Positions 1 to 12,000 of a stretch of 64,000 nt of DNA are shown piece after piece (position 1 is the first letter of the stretch; each line of letters starts with the position of its first letter). The position numbers were made by a program, and so were the translations under genes. This DNA is from Spirodela intermedia (taxonomy: Eukaryota > Streptophyta > Magnoliopsida > Alismatales > Araceae). The notes beneath the pieces are model-generated. The model saw only the letters and a program-made list of their open reading frames with translations. It was not told where the DNA came from and did no database searches. The stretch lies in NCBI GenBank assembly GCA_902729315.2, contig LR746269.1:6293501-6357500 (forward strand), written 5' to 3'.

Positions 1-273
1 AAAAGCTTCTCTGATGCTGCAATAACACAGATGAACAGGTGACTCACAGAGAATACCGTAAAAACACCCACTAATCAATAGATAGATGGCTCACAGTTTC
101 TATTTGCATAAACGTGAACGACTCCATCCTCCATTTGAAAGTGATGCTGAAAAAATATGTTTTTTTAATACATAGGAGTTTCCAAAAACGGAAACAAAAA
201 ATACCATAACGTTAATGAAGAGATATTAACGGGGAAACAGAAGGAATAATGAAAAAAAGGGAATTGGATGTAC

Positions 274-3200
274 TGACATCAGTTTTCTCTTCTGCGACAT
301 ATGCAAATGGGTTTGCATGAGGCCTTGGAGTGCTGGGGTCTGCAATGACTTCCTTTTGCCACGGAGTCACTTCCTCCTTGAACACATAACTTTCCCTCAA
401 CTTGAGGCATTCTTGAAGAGACAGAAAAACCTCAGCTTCATCGGCAGATGGTGTTTCTAAACATTACACAAAAAAGATTAAAAAATGTCACTAATATACA
501 GCAGCACATCTGTCCTCGTCAGTGGGATTCTCTAGGACATTCTTTCTCTTACACATTCTCCTTAGGGCAGAAGGGTTACCAGTTGGAGTAATTTTGAGCG
601 TTATGAAGGTCTCTTGTTCTGGCTCCTTCCTAAGAATATCAGCCGCTATCGGGTCAGGTTGGACACCGTGCAGGTCACCAGAAACACTATGAGATCGGAT
701 CATATTAGCCGCTGGTAGTGGCTTTGGTTTTCCGTCAGAATCGATGTGATCCGGTAATGGCTGAAACAAACTATTACAATCAGGCCTCCTTTCACATAGG
801 AAATAAAGTTAGCGCACTATCACCTTAAGGTGATATAAGATGTGAAGAGCAAAAGGCTTTCAAACATAACAAGAAAACACCAGAAAAATTCACTAACAAC
901 AAAAAGTTGATGGTTTTCACCATAGGAAGAAAATTAATAAATCAGGATAAATTAAAACTATTCATGAAAAGTAATCGACCTTTAAATCTAAATTGCCGAA
1001 GCAGGTTTTACAATAATAGTAAGTCTAGTTTAATAGCTAAGATATTGTAAAAAGGAGAAAAAAAAAGAGAAGAGAACTATCATCTGATAGTGCCATGTTT
1101 AAGCCTAAAACGAACCACAGAACTCAAAAGGAATAAAATATGGCTGACTGTAACAAGTAAGAAGAATTAGTAAAATATAGGCACATTAATCTGCTGAAGT
1201 AGGCCGTCCTATTATATAACTATTTTAACTGTAAGGTTCAGATGTGATATGGATGTCTACTAATTAACATTTTGTCCATCTCAGGAAGTGATCAACAATA
1301 ATAAGATTATTATGTCTATCTGTTTATCAATATTTAAAGCATGTCATTCCTCTCTGCAAGATTCTGTATGATTATTAAGAAGAAGAGAAACTCTGCATAA
1401 GATTACGTCCTGAAGGGGAAGAAAAAAAAAGCAACACGTTCAGCCCCGGTTCAACGAACAAACAATCATATATATACACCGAATGATGGATGTCTTCATA
1501 ATTGGTTTTTCACCGCAGTCATTTTATGGGAAAAGGAAACATGCACAAGAAAGCACAAGATCCTCTATCATTAATCTCATAGAGAATCACAGCTGAATCA
1601 CATATTTAATGAAAAATACCGTCTAGTCATTTTGAAAGAAATAAGTGAGTGGAAGGAAACCAGAGGAAAGTCCTCAAAAATCAATATCCGAAAAAGGACA
1701 TCATATAATGCATAGTAGATCAGTGAATGTTGTGGCAATGAATAAAAAGCAGACTTACAGCATTTCCATTGGGATGCAGATATGTATTATCAAGGTTAGA
1801 ATCAGTGGGCAAATTTTCTTCCTCGGTTTCATCAAGGCTCTCCAAGGCACTGGCACATGGAGCAGTGGACTTGGGAGAAGCCGATATGATAGCTGACCCG
1901 GGCCTCTTAATTGAATTCGCAAAGGGAGCTGGTCTGTTGTCTGATGCACCCAAACAAGCAAAATAAACCAGCACCAAAAAAAAAAACAAACAAAAAACAT
2001 CATTCAGTACATAACTCGACACGGTATAAAGTTTTGGTCTGTAGCATGTACTACAAACTAAAAATACAATGTTTTATGAACCTCAACCCACTGACACACG
2101 ATGATTTTTTTCACTGCAATTCTCATTTTTGCATATCTAGGTAAATAGAAAATAGAAGGCTAAATCTTGTTCCCAGACGTATACAGTCCATCGTATCCTC
2201 TTCTAGTCGAGGATACTAATTCGACCCGATATTAGGTATCATGACACTGAGAGGTAGAGTTCATTACAAAGATATGATGAGAATATTCAAAGAAGAAAAC
2301 AAATACAATAGTAGTGCATTTATAGATTACATCATAGAACTGACGCGGTTGTTACTGGTACCAAATCCCAAAGTTTCAATAGGTGAAAACGCGAATCAGT
2401 TGGTATCTACGACTAAAATCGCTCATTTCTATCTATACTTTAACATTATTATTCATCCTAAGGAATTTAGCCCGGTCTTTATCTTTTAGGTTCCAAGGAA
2501 GGTGTTTTATAGCATATGCTTCAAACATATTCAGTAAGCCTATAAAGCACCGCTACACTTCATATTCAGAAGAAAAGATAAAATTTGCATGAAAGGAACA
2601 GTTATATATATTAAGTTATAAATATGCTTTTTACAAGTATAATTAAGCATGGAATGCCAGGTTTTATTTTTCCCTCGAAAATGTACTTCACTCGAGCAGA
2701 AATTGTGCTGATCCATTTAGCTTTAATGAGCACAAACTCACAGAATTAGCTAATGCATGCTGACAACAACTGCCACTTTTTTAACGATTCGCTGCAGGGC
2801 AAGAGAGATATAATCAGAGAACGGGACACAAAAGCGTTAGCCAATACTTGTCTTTCTATATATTTGAGAAGGAAATTGCGGATAAAAGGAACAAGGAAAA
2901 CCTCCCGGACAATTGGTAGATACAACATTAGTGAGAGAAGCGACTAAAATATACGGTGCGCATATATACGGAATTCATGAGTTATGGAGCTTTCAACACA
3001 AAGGTGTGCAAATAAACGGTGAACTACGGGCATACGGAGATCCCCACTAATCTCTCTCCGAGCAACAAAATACATCAAGAAAGCTCCGCAATTTTGCTCT
3101 AATGGATAGGAGAAAAACCAAGAGTATTCCACCGTTCCCACACTCTGCCGTGAAATTGGAAAACTCATGAATACCTTCGGGAAGCGTGTATAGTCGAGGT

Positions 3201-3637
3201 AACCCAGGTGGAATACCCGGGATACGGTGATCCACCTCCGACTTCGTAGCACTAAACGCTGAGAACGGGCCATTCATCTCCGCCCGCCGCTCCACCTCCT
3301 CGTTGAGATCATCATCCTGGCCATGGATCACTGCCGTCACGTCCGACATAGAGGCAGATCCCCGCCGGCTGTACCCGGCAACCTTGCGGCGAGAGTAGCG
3401 TTGCTGATGGCTCCTCCTCCTATAATGCTCAGGAACAAACTCCTCTCCACCATCGCGGATCCCTTCCTCCTCGAGGACGCCCCCGAACCTACCCCTCTCC
3501 CGCTCTCGTTCGCGCTCCGCTCGTGCAAATTCCAGCGCCTGAGCCAGTGTCTTGCGATGCGCGAAGTAGGCCGAGAAGGCGACGATGGAGGCTCCCACCA
3601 GCGCCGCCATCGCAAGGTGAGCGGCGTACACATCCAT
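274..3637 (-). CDS. FAC1: AMP deaminase (FAC1/EMBRYONIC FACTOR 1 type), N-terminal half; gene continues off the left edge
   Basis: AMP deaminase converts AMP to IMP in purine metabolism; the plant enzyme has an N-terminal membrane anchor. Exons read: 3637-3175, 1940-1759, 760-580, then 456 to about 274 or 278 (two possible donors, GTCAGT or GTACAT). The start ATG at 3637 opens a hydrophobic anchor (AHLAMAALVGASIVAFSAYF), then a charged low-complexity stretch and IPPGLPRLYTLPEG. Exon 3 carries SHSVSGDLHGVQPDPIAAD and ILRKEPEQETF, near-identical to Arabidopsis FAC1. Exon 4 has SYVFKEEVTPWQKEVIADPS. About 336 of some 840 residues are present; the catalytic TIM barrel lies outside the window. Phases agree across exons 1-3. 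Intron 1 is 1,234 nt. No frame break is seen. Confidence 0.95.
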
Positions 3638-4456
3638 TGGCTCCGCTCCGACTCCTCCGTCCTCTGTCACACACTCTGGTTCAGTCTGTAGAACCGAGCG
3701 GGGAGGAAAATGAACGGCGTATTTACGTAGACAGATGTGCGGGAGGAGAGAGAAGCGGTTGCTGTTCCATCCAATTTGCCCACTGGACAAAATATTCCCC
3801 TGGAATTTAGGAACATTCAAATAATCGACACGGGGCTAATTTTTCCAGAAATAAGCGTAAAAACAAAAATTAACGGATAATGATTTTTTCGAAAGCCGAA
3901 GTGGAAGCCTCAGTGGAGGCCCTCAATGTGGAAATGCCACGTGTCCAACTTGTCGCATTCGTTCCACGGGAGATGGGAATCAGAATAAGAATAGCCGCTA
4001 GGATAGAACCGGGATCTTCGTGAGATCTAATTCGTTCGCCGCGTGTCGGAATCATCGAATAAAAATATTCGCATGCAGTGGCGTGTGGCGTGGCTCCACG
4101 TGCTCTTTTTCTAAATGAATAAAGAGAAGTGGATATATCTAGAGGGAGAGAGAGAGAGAGAGAGAGAAAGAGATGGCATAATGGGGGCATCCACCTAAAC
4201 TCTCTCTCATTTATTTTTTAAATAACTGATAAAGGTCCGATCTTTTTAAGAAAATATACAACTGCGGGGCAGGGCAGATGAGCCCTCGTAGATTCAATTT
4301 GGTTGTTGACCCCCATCAACTGCACTCTCCTATTCCTCTTCTCTTTTCCATTGATGCTCAGTTCTCCAGCAAAGAAGCGGCGATGTTGTGGCAGCTCCGC
4401 TGACATCGCCGCTCGCCAAGAAGAAAGGGGTTGCAGCCCTGGTCAATGATGACTCC
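3638..4456 (-). promoter_or_regulatory. Upstream region of the AMP deaminase gene, with two G-boxes
   Basis: About 0.8 kb between the AMP deaminase start and the LTR retrotransposon. It holds two CACGTG G-box cores (3938-3943 and 4097-4102) and a short GA run at 4147-4167. No convincing coding frame is seen. A promoter role is inferred from position only. Confidence 0.45.
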
Positions 4457-5157
4457 TGACGTAACGGAAATTTGAAGAATTGATAACTTGATCACATTTC
4501 AACTTTGACTGTGTATTCTAAAAGTAAAATCACGACCTTAGAATTTAAAAGGAACGTGTTTTAGTTGAATCTACAAAACGAAGAGATTTTACTCCTTCAA
4601 GTTGATCATGAGTCCACAAGATCGAAAATGACTCCTTGAGTCCACAAGATACTAAAAATCACTAGTAGAAATGAAAAACCTCCAAAAAGAAAGGGAACTC
4701 GAAAATTAATTCATAAAAACGTGTCTTTATAGGCCGAAAATTAATTATAACTAACCTATAAGGGGAAATTTTGTTATGATCCTAGAAATTAGGGAGAAGA
4801 AAATAGATGAAACCTTCTAATGAAAAAGGAAGATTATATTAGAAGGCCCCCAAGAAATAAATAAAAACGCCTTAAATAGAATAGAAAGATTATTTTACAT
4901 GAATAAAATGTGTGAATTTTAAAATTTAAGGTCACTAAACATGTGACCAAATCTCTTAGTGGGCCATTTGAAGTTGAATTTAGACAAAAGATAGTCTTCA
5001 CGTCTCTTGAGTTTCTAATTCACTTAAGTTGGTCTAAAACTTCATTGCACTTGATTCTATTACTTTTTAACCTTTTCGACATAGATCTTATTAATTCCTT
5101 CACTTAGGTTAAAATTTTACATTTCTCATTTTTTATAGTAGTTTTTGGGCTACATCA
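4457..5157 (-). repeat. LTR (3' LTR in element orientation)
   Basis: 701-bp direct repeat partner of 6299-7058. Shared landmarks include the AATTTGAAGAAT start region, AAAGGAACGTGT, TAGAAGGCCCC, CATGTGACCAAATCTCTT and the terminal CTACATCA. Confidence 0.85.
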
Positions 5158-6298
5158 ATCTCTCCTACTTGCAATAAACTCGTCATTGAGTACGTATTGA
5201 GAAACATATTTATTAGTTTAATATTTGAACTATATAAGAGTTGAAACTTTGACTTTGCCTTCATGTAATACTTCTCTATCTATAGTTGTAACTACTTATA
5301 CGCATAAAAACATAATTGAATATTTTGTTGAACCTCAACTTTGGTGGCAATACTTAATTTTCATAAATAAATGGAACAAAAATTCTAGATAACCACTCTT
5401 TATGCTGAAATTCATTCCACCAACCTCAAATACATCATTTATCTTTGTAAATTCATGGGATTATTTTGTTGATGCTATCAATTGCTCTAGTAGAGAAAAT
5501 AATTACTTTTCTTCATTACATAAAATATTCAACATAATTCGACTATCAATATAGTCAATATATTCAAATATAGAGTTGGGAGGTACTACTGAGCCCACTA
5601 GATTAGCTAGCAACACCGTGTACACAATGTTATCACTCATTTTCTTTAAAGTAAAATTTGCTTCTTCTCAATTAAAAATTTTCGAATTTTATTCCACTTT
5701 TATTTTTTCAATCTTTTCCTTTTTCTGTCTTTTTTGTGTCTGAAAAGCTTTTGAGAGATTGAAATGTGAACTTTTGAGCATCTCTATGAAATACATATTG
5801 ATTTTTTCTAGAATTATATGTTACACTTACTTGAAATTGCCAAGGTCCTCCTAACAATATATGATAAAAATTCATATCAATTACATCACATTATATTTTT
5901 ATCAAAATATATCCCATTACATGAAACTTTCACCAAATAGGTTTCTATAATATCTACATCAAAATCCTTCTTTATCTAATCACACTTTTATGGATCAAGG
6001 TGTTTCTTAGTCTTTAACCCTAATTTCTCAATCACATAGGATGAAATATAATTTACATCAATGCTATTATGAATAATAACATTAACAACTTTTTTGTAAA
6101 CACTGAATCTTATTTTAAAATTTTTGTGACATTCTGACTAGTTATATTCAGTACCCATAAATGAAAAATTCGTCCAAAAATTACTACCTCAAGTAGATTT
6201 CTATATGTTGATCAAACTTTAGAGAAAATTGACAAAGTAATGTACTGTACTAATAATGTCAAACATCAATAAAAAGTGAGCAAAAGTGAAAATAAAAT

Positions 6299-7058
6299 TG
6301 ACCTAGCGAAAATTTGAAGAATAAATAACTCGATCACGTTTTAACTTTGGTTGTATATTCTGAAAGCAAAGTCATGACCTTAAATCTAAAAGGAACGTGT
6401 CTTAGTTGAAAACTCCTTACTGTGAATTCATAAAATGAAGAAATTTGCCTTTGAATCCATAAGGGGTTGTTGATCTTGAGTCCACAAGATCGAAAATAGC
6501 TCCCTAAGTCCACAAAGATATTGAAATCCACTAGTAGAAAAGAGAGAACCTCTAAAAAAGAAAGGAACTCAAAAATTGATTCATAAAAATGTGTCTTCTT
6601 AGGACTACAAAAGGGGACCTATTTATAGGCTGCAAATTAGTTATAAATAACTTATAAAAGGAAAAATCTGTTATGATCCTAAAAAATAGGGAGAAAAAAA
6701 AATAGATTAAATCTTTATATAAAAAAGAAGGATTATGTTAGAAGGCCCCTAAGGAATAAAAACGCCCTAAATAGAATAGGAAGATTATTGTACATGAATA
6801 AAATGTGTGAATAGTAAGATTTAGGCTCACTAAACATGTGACCAAATCTCTTGATGGGCCATTTGAAACTGAATTTGAGCAAAAAATAATCTTCACTGAT
6901 GAGCCTGAACTGAAGAAATAAAGAGTGTTAAAAGCTCTGTGTTCTGCTCTTGTAATAACAATGAGAATATAATTCTATTACTTTTTACCTTTTTCGACAC
7001 AGATCTTATTGGTTTCTCCACCTGGGTCAAAAACCTTCCATTCCTCTAGACTACATCA
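6299..7058 (-). repeat. LTR (5' LTR in element orientation)
   Basis: 760-bp partner of 4457-5157. The stretch about 6898-6978 does not align to the other LTR, whose matching interval is about 5000-5055; the two realign at ATTCTATTACTTTTT. Confidence 0.85.
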
Positions 7059-7463
7059 ACTCCTCGCCGTCTATGAAATGAAAGCCCAAAGCCCAAGAAG
7101 ACAGACGTCGAGACGACGAAGAGGGAGACCTGTGCTCAAGGAGAGTTTGACCCTCTGCAAATCAAAGAGGGAGAACGAGTGGTGATAGCCAAAGGGGGAG
7201 GTGTGATGGTATCTCACAAAACCACGAAAGTGGAAAGAAAATTACTGAAGAAAACAGGTTCTGCACTTAGATTACAGAGACATTTTCGAAACACCAGAAA
7301 CAAAGATCTCCACGGAGCGACAGGTGGAGAGGTGCACACTCAGACACGGTCAGACCTATAAGACAACAACACGATGTGGAAAAAGAACCCTAAAGAGTTG
7401 ACCTTTCAGTTTCTGGTCGGAAACTGGGACTCATCGAAGAAGAACCCATATAGAGTTGACCTT
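7059..7463. other. 3' flank of the Em gene; partial tandem duplication of the Em tail
   Basis: No gene seen. Within it, 7382-7438 is a diverged tandem copy of 7439-7497, which is the end of the Em coding region plus the first 3' UTR bases. Both carry AGAGTTGACCTTTCAG. The outer copy still reads DESQFPTRN-stop in the Em frame against DESKFRTST-stop in the gene. Confidence 0.7.
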
Positions 7464-8117
7464 TCAGGTACTGGTCCGAAACTTAGACTCGTCGATGTCG
7501 ATCCCCTCCTGCTCTGCGCGCTCCCCGCCGGACTGCTCCGTAGTGCTCAGCCCGCCCTTCCTCCCCATCTCCTTGTAACCCTCAGTCCCCAGCTGTTCCT
7601 TCCTGGTCTGCCCTCCACGGCTTCCCATCTCCTGGTAACCTTTCGTGCCCAGCTGCTCACTCCTGGTCTGCCCTCCATGGCTTCCCATCTCCTGGTAGCC
7701 CTCCGTGCCCAGCTGCTCACTCCTGGTCTGCCCTCCGCGACTACCCATCTCCTGGTAACCCTCTGTCCCCAGCTGCTCCCTCCTGGTTTGCCCTCCGCGG
7801 GATCTCCCTGGGCAGCAGAGAGGTGGAAGTCAACGCAATAACTCGACGAAGAGGAAGAAGAAGAAGACAAAGAAGACTCGGAAGGACGAAGACGACGAAG
7901 GACGCGAAGTCAAATCAATAACTCCACGAAGAGGAGGAAGAAGACGGAGAAGAATCGTAAGGACGAAGACGACGAAGAACGGAGGGAGAATGAAGGAGGG
8001 ACCTTCTGCGAGGTGCTCCTGCGCCTCCAGGCTCCTGCCCCCAGTGCCGCCGGGTACGACGGTCTCCCCCTGCCTCGCTCTTGCGTCCAGCTCCTCTCTC
8101 TCCTGCGCAGACGCCAT
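7464..8117 (-). CDS. EM1: Em protein (group 1 LEA), four-repeat type
   Basis: Hydrophilic seed protein of the Em/LEA_5 family, which accumulates in maturing embryos and protects against desiccation. Exons 8117-8003 and 7807-7464 give 152 residues, the length of four-repeat Em proteins such as Arabidopsis EM1. Residues 1-38 are the classic N-terminus ([17 protein letters not shown], then EAQEHLAE). From residue 41 there are four tandem 20-residue motifs of the form [20 protein letters not shown], then the conserved RKGGLSTTE and GIDIDESKF tail. The split codon (G then GG) restores the expected [11 protein letters not shown]. The donor GTCCCT is weak, so the intron rests mainly on protein continuity. 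The 195-nt intron holds an internal tandem duplication. The gene is divergent from EBP1, with an ABRE/G-box upstream. Confidence 0.95.
7563..7802 (-). repeat. Four tandem 60-bp coding repeats of the Em gene
   Basis: Four in-frame 60-bp units encode the 20-residue Em motif. On the plus strand each unit contains CCCATCTCCTGGTAACC-like and GCTGCTCACTCCTGGTCTGC-like blocks. The two middle copies are most alike. Confidence 0.95.
7829..7979. repeat. Two-copy tandem duplication inside the Em intron
   Basis: Two diverged copies about 80 bp apart, starting GTCAACGCAATAACTCGACG (7829) and GTCAAATCAATAACTCCACG (7909). Both run into GAAG-rich, GACGAAGACGACGAAG sequence. On the gene strand this is the pyrimidine-rich part of the intron. 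Confidence 0.75.
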
Positions 8118-8702
8118 CGCTCTCCTCGCCTCTACTGGTGAGACCGCTGTGGGAGATTGAGATATTCATAGGCGACTGGAGGCGGCGGAGGGTCGCCGGG
8201 GACGATCACACGTGTCGGGAGTTTCTGACTAACTCAGCCTAGTATCGACACGAAACCTGATTCACGGAGAATACAACAGCTGGAAAGCTTCGCCGAGCTG
8301 AAGGCGGTCGTCGCAGAGCCTCTCTCTCTCTCTCGCTCTCTCTTTTGATAACAGCATCAAATTTAGAATAATATCGAAAAATAAAATAATTTTAAATTAA
8401 AATGTACAGGAAAAAATAATACTTTTAAGAATAAAAATCTGTTAAATTTATCACATTAGAATACATAATCTGGTACGCGTTTCTTATAAAATTTAAATTG
8501 TTATGTAAATATTTAAATGCAAGATTTGCTCTTCTTATTGGGGTTGAGTTGGACACAATCCTCCTCCTTGGATGGCCCAATAAATTTGGGTCATTCAGCC
8601 TAGCCCAACTACGCTCAGCGAGGACCAAATGTTTGAGTTGTAATTTTGAACCGGCCGGTCTGAACCGGGCAGGGACTGACCGCGACCCGTTCACCGGCTC
8701 TC
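8118..8702. other. Em/EBP1 divergent intergenic region
   Basis: No coding frame supported. The Em-proximal part holds the ABRE/G-box, followed by a CT-rich run near 8321-8343 and a strongly AT-rich tract (about 8345-8530). Next comes a GGCCCAA-type motif near 8572, then the EBP1 TATA box. Confidence 0.6.
8209..8216 (-). promoter_or_regulatory. ABRE / G-box upstream of Em
   Basis: CACGTG core (8209-8214) within ACACGTGTC, about 90 bp upstream of the Em ATG. Em promoters are classic ABA-response targets of ABI5-type bZIP factors binding ACGTG cores, so the site fits ABA and seed control. A TATA-like CTATGAATATC lies between it and the ATG on the minus strand. Confidence 0.7.
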
Positions 8703-8710
8703 TATATATA
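8703..8710 (+). promoter_or_regulatory. Probable TATA box of the EBP1 gene
   Basis: TATATATA about 300 bp before the EBP1 ATG. Transcription would start near 8735, with a 5' UTR split by a probable intron 8886-9005 (AGGAG/GTAAG donor, TTTTACAG acceptor). Confidence 0.55.
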
Positions 8711-9013
8711 CGCTCGGAGGAAGTGAGACGAGAGACGGTGAGGTGCCCTAATAAGTCTCCAGCTCTTTCATCGTCGTCTGTGGCTTGTCCGTCTCATCTG
8801 CTGCGTCTGCCGTCTACCTGCGGAGCTAAACCTCCTACGTCCCGATAGCCCGCAATAGATAATCTCCTACGTCGACCTTGAGGAGGTAAGAATCCGTCAT
8901 CTTCTTTCTTTCCGCCGATATGTTTTTTCGATTTTCTTTCTGTTTCGGTTTTTTTGCTTGTTTCTCAAGTTTCTGATAACATGAGGGCGCGTTAGGGTTT
9001 TACAGATTGTAAG

Positions 9014-12000
9014 ATGTCGGACGACGAGGTCCAAGAGGAGAAGGAGTTGGATCTCTCATCCCCAGACGTCGTCACAAAGTACAAGAGCGCCGCTGAGATT
9101 GTTAACAGTAATGTTCTCTCTTCCCGTTGAATTTTTTCCCCACGTCCTATTCATCCATATGGCCTTCCATGCACTCTTTTCACAGCTTTTATGGATATTC
9201 AGTCTTGGCCTATTTCTCTTTATCGTCAATGCAGAGGCTCTTCAACTGGTTATTTCTGAATGTAAGCCGAAGGCCAAAATTGTTGACCTATGTGAGAAGG
9301 GTGATTCCTTCATTAGAGAGTAAGTTTTGTCAACAATTTTTTGCTTTTATTGTTTCAAGGTTTTTTTGGTGTTTTTTGAATGTGTTTTTGTTTGTGGGGA
9401 ATTATGAATAATTCATGCTTTGACGTAGGCAAGCTGGCAACATGTATAAGAACGTGAAGGAAAAGAACGTGAAGAAAAAGATCGAGAGGGGTGTTGCGTT
9501 TCCTACATGCATATCCGTCAACAATACCGTGTGCCACTTCTCACCTCTTGGCAGTGATGAGAGTGTCCTGGAAGAAAATGATGTCGTTAAGATGTTAGTC
9601 ACTTGATTTCGGTTTGCTACTCGTTTGATGCCCTTTGGTATATGTCTATTCGGTGTATATAAAACCTGTATGCCTATGCAGAGATATGGGATGCCATATA
9701 GATGGCTTTATTGCTGTAGTGGCACATACTCACGTGCTACAGGAGGGACCTGTAACAGGGAGAGCTGCTGACGTGATTGCTGCCGCTAACACTGCAGCAG
9801 AGGTCGCTTTAAGGCTTGTTAGACCTGGGAAAAAGGTAATTGTTTGGCATCTGTGTATCATAAAGCTTGCTGCATTTGTTCTGCAAGGTTATAGGTATGT
9901 ATGTGTATATATATACCTTTTGTGTTTAGATCAAAATAATTAAAAATTATCCACGGTAGCAATCACATTGGATTGGCGTGCATCTCATGGACAGAGATGG
10001 TTGTCCTTTCCAGAGTTTTTTCTGTCATGGATACATCAAAAGATAAAGTTATAATTACATTTACCAATATATTGATGTAGATCATATGGTTAGGTAGGCA
10101 ATTTCTGTCCCCGAACTGTTACGATATTGATTAATACTTTGGATTTATTCCTAGATTTCCATGGTTTGATGCTATCACCATAATTTCTATTGCCTTGCTA
10201 GAAAATCAGACTCTGACTATTTTAATTTTTTCCCGATGCAAAAACATTGCTCTATGTTTTGTGATTAACATTCGTGTTTTAAAATTTTTTGCTTTAATAT
10301 TTCTACAACATGTATTATTAAAAAATGTTCTTTTACCTGTTCAATGCTATTGATTTTAGTTTATCCCGTGAAAAAATGCTGTCAACACTGCTCATCATTG
10401 TTCTTTTCTTGACGTTTTCTTTGAAAGGAAACACGGATGTGATTTACTTGTGAATATCAATCAAAATTTAGTTTGTTTGAGGAAGACTTTATTTTTTTAG
10501 TTTTCTAATGTCTCTCTGATTATGTAATATTCCTGCTACGCATTTAATTGTACCCTATTTTGCTTCAGATGCCTCACATCTGTCCCTAGGAGTAGATAAT
10601 TGACCAGTAAGTATGTGGTCACGTTATCATTTAATATACTGGGATACTTTTGAATTTCAGTGTATTAAACACGTAAACTTACGATGTTTTGTCAAGGCCG
10701 TAGTGGGTCTGGACAGGCACCAAAATTTACCCACGACTATAACACTGGCAGAGTGTACTGTTGTCCACTTTTTCAAACGCTGGGAGGTTTGAAGGTGGCC
10801 CTAAGTCTTCAATGCCATCAGTGTAGCGACACTGAACTCTTTAATCTATCTACCATAAGAGTCAAACTCTTCTGCTGAAATATTTTCCTGAACTTTATGG
10901 ATTCCATTCTCCATAACCCATTTCTTTAATAAGCGAAATTGGCGATTGAACGAGGAACTATGTATTGTTTCCAGTTTTTATGCACCCGCCCGGAGAGTAA
11001 GTTATGTTTTCCTGTTTCAGAACAAGGATGTTACAGAGGCTATTCAGAAAGTCGCGGCCGCGTATGATTGCAAAATTGTCGAAGGCGTGCTTAGTCACCA
11101 GCTCAAGCAATTTGTGATCGATGGAAACAAGGTTGTATTGAGTGTCGCCAGCCCTGACGTGAGAGTTGATGATGCAGAATTCGAGGAGAATGAGATTTAT
11201 GCGATTGATATTGTTACTAGCACGGGCGAAGGCAAGGTAACGAGATCCATCTGAAGCCGGACATGCAATACTAGGGTCACTAGATGGATTCGCTATATCT
11301 GATATGAGGCTATACAAACTGCAGCCCAGGATGCTGGATGAGAGGCAGACGACCATTTACAAGAGAGCTGTGGACAAGAACTATCATCTGAAGATGAAGT
11401 CCTCGAGGTTTATCTTCAGCGAAATCAGTCAGAAATTCCCAATCATGCCTTTCAGCGCAAGGTCTGCCTCCACTCCCTTCATCTCCATCTTTACAGATCC
11501 CTAATGGTGATGAGAACACGTCTTTTCTTCCCCTTACTAGGGTGCTCGAAGAGAAGCGAGCTCGGCTTGGGCTAGTGGAGTGCGTGAACCATGATCTTCT
11601 GCAGCCGTATCCTGTTCTTCACGAGAAACCTGGTATGGTATGCTTGCTCAAACGGGGGGGATATGTGTTGGCGTTTGAATGCCCGAGTGAATGTGTTTGT
11701 GTGTGCATGCAGGGGATCTGGTTGCCCACATCAAGTTCACCGTCCTGTTGATGCCGAATGGATCGGATAGAGTCACCTCCCACCCGCTGCAAGAGTTGCA
11801 GCCCAATAAGACCGTCGACGACGACCCTGAAATCAAAGCCTGGTTGGCTCTCGGTACAAAGACGAAGAAGAAGGGCGGAGGGAAGAAGAAGAAAAGTACG
11901 TGCTCCCGCTCCCTCTCCCTCTCCCTCTCCCTCTCCTCGTTTTGTTTATTCATGAAAATATGAATAATTCTGCTCTTTTTTCTTCTCTCGAGTGCGATTT

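Larger units (their letters stand above)
4457..7058 (-). mobile_element. Ty3/gypsy-derived LTR retrotransposon, internally deleted, complete ends
   Basis: Two direct repeats, 4457-5157 and 6299-7058, begin TG and end CA. They are flanked by a perfect 5-bp target duplication, ACTCC (4452-4456 and 7059-7063). On the minus strand the left LTR is preceded by a purine-rich tract (AAGTAGGAGAGAT), which sets the orientation. The internal part is only 1.14 kb. Near 6110-5990 on the minus strand it reads NVIIHNSIDVNYISSYVIEK, resembling a gypsy retropepsin that has lost its catalytic aspartate, followed by stops. No primer-binding site is recognised. The LTRs differ at many positions and one block is unrelated, so the insertion is old. 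It cannot be autonomous. Confidence 0.85.

Noticed and set aside
7563-7802. Regular repeats with about 60-bp period, superficially array-like
   Set aside because: They are in-frame coding repeats of the Em protein, with no spacers, so not a CRISPR array.
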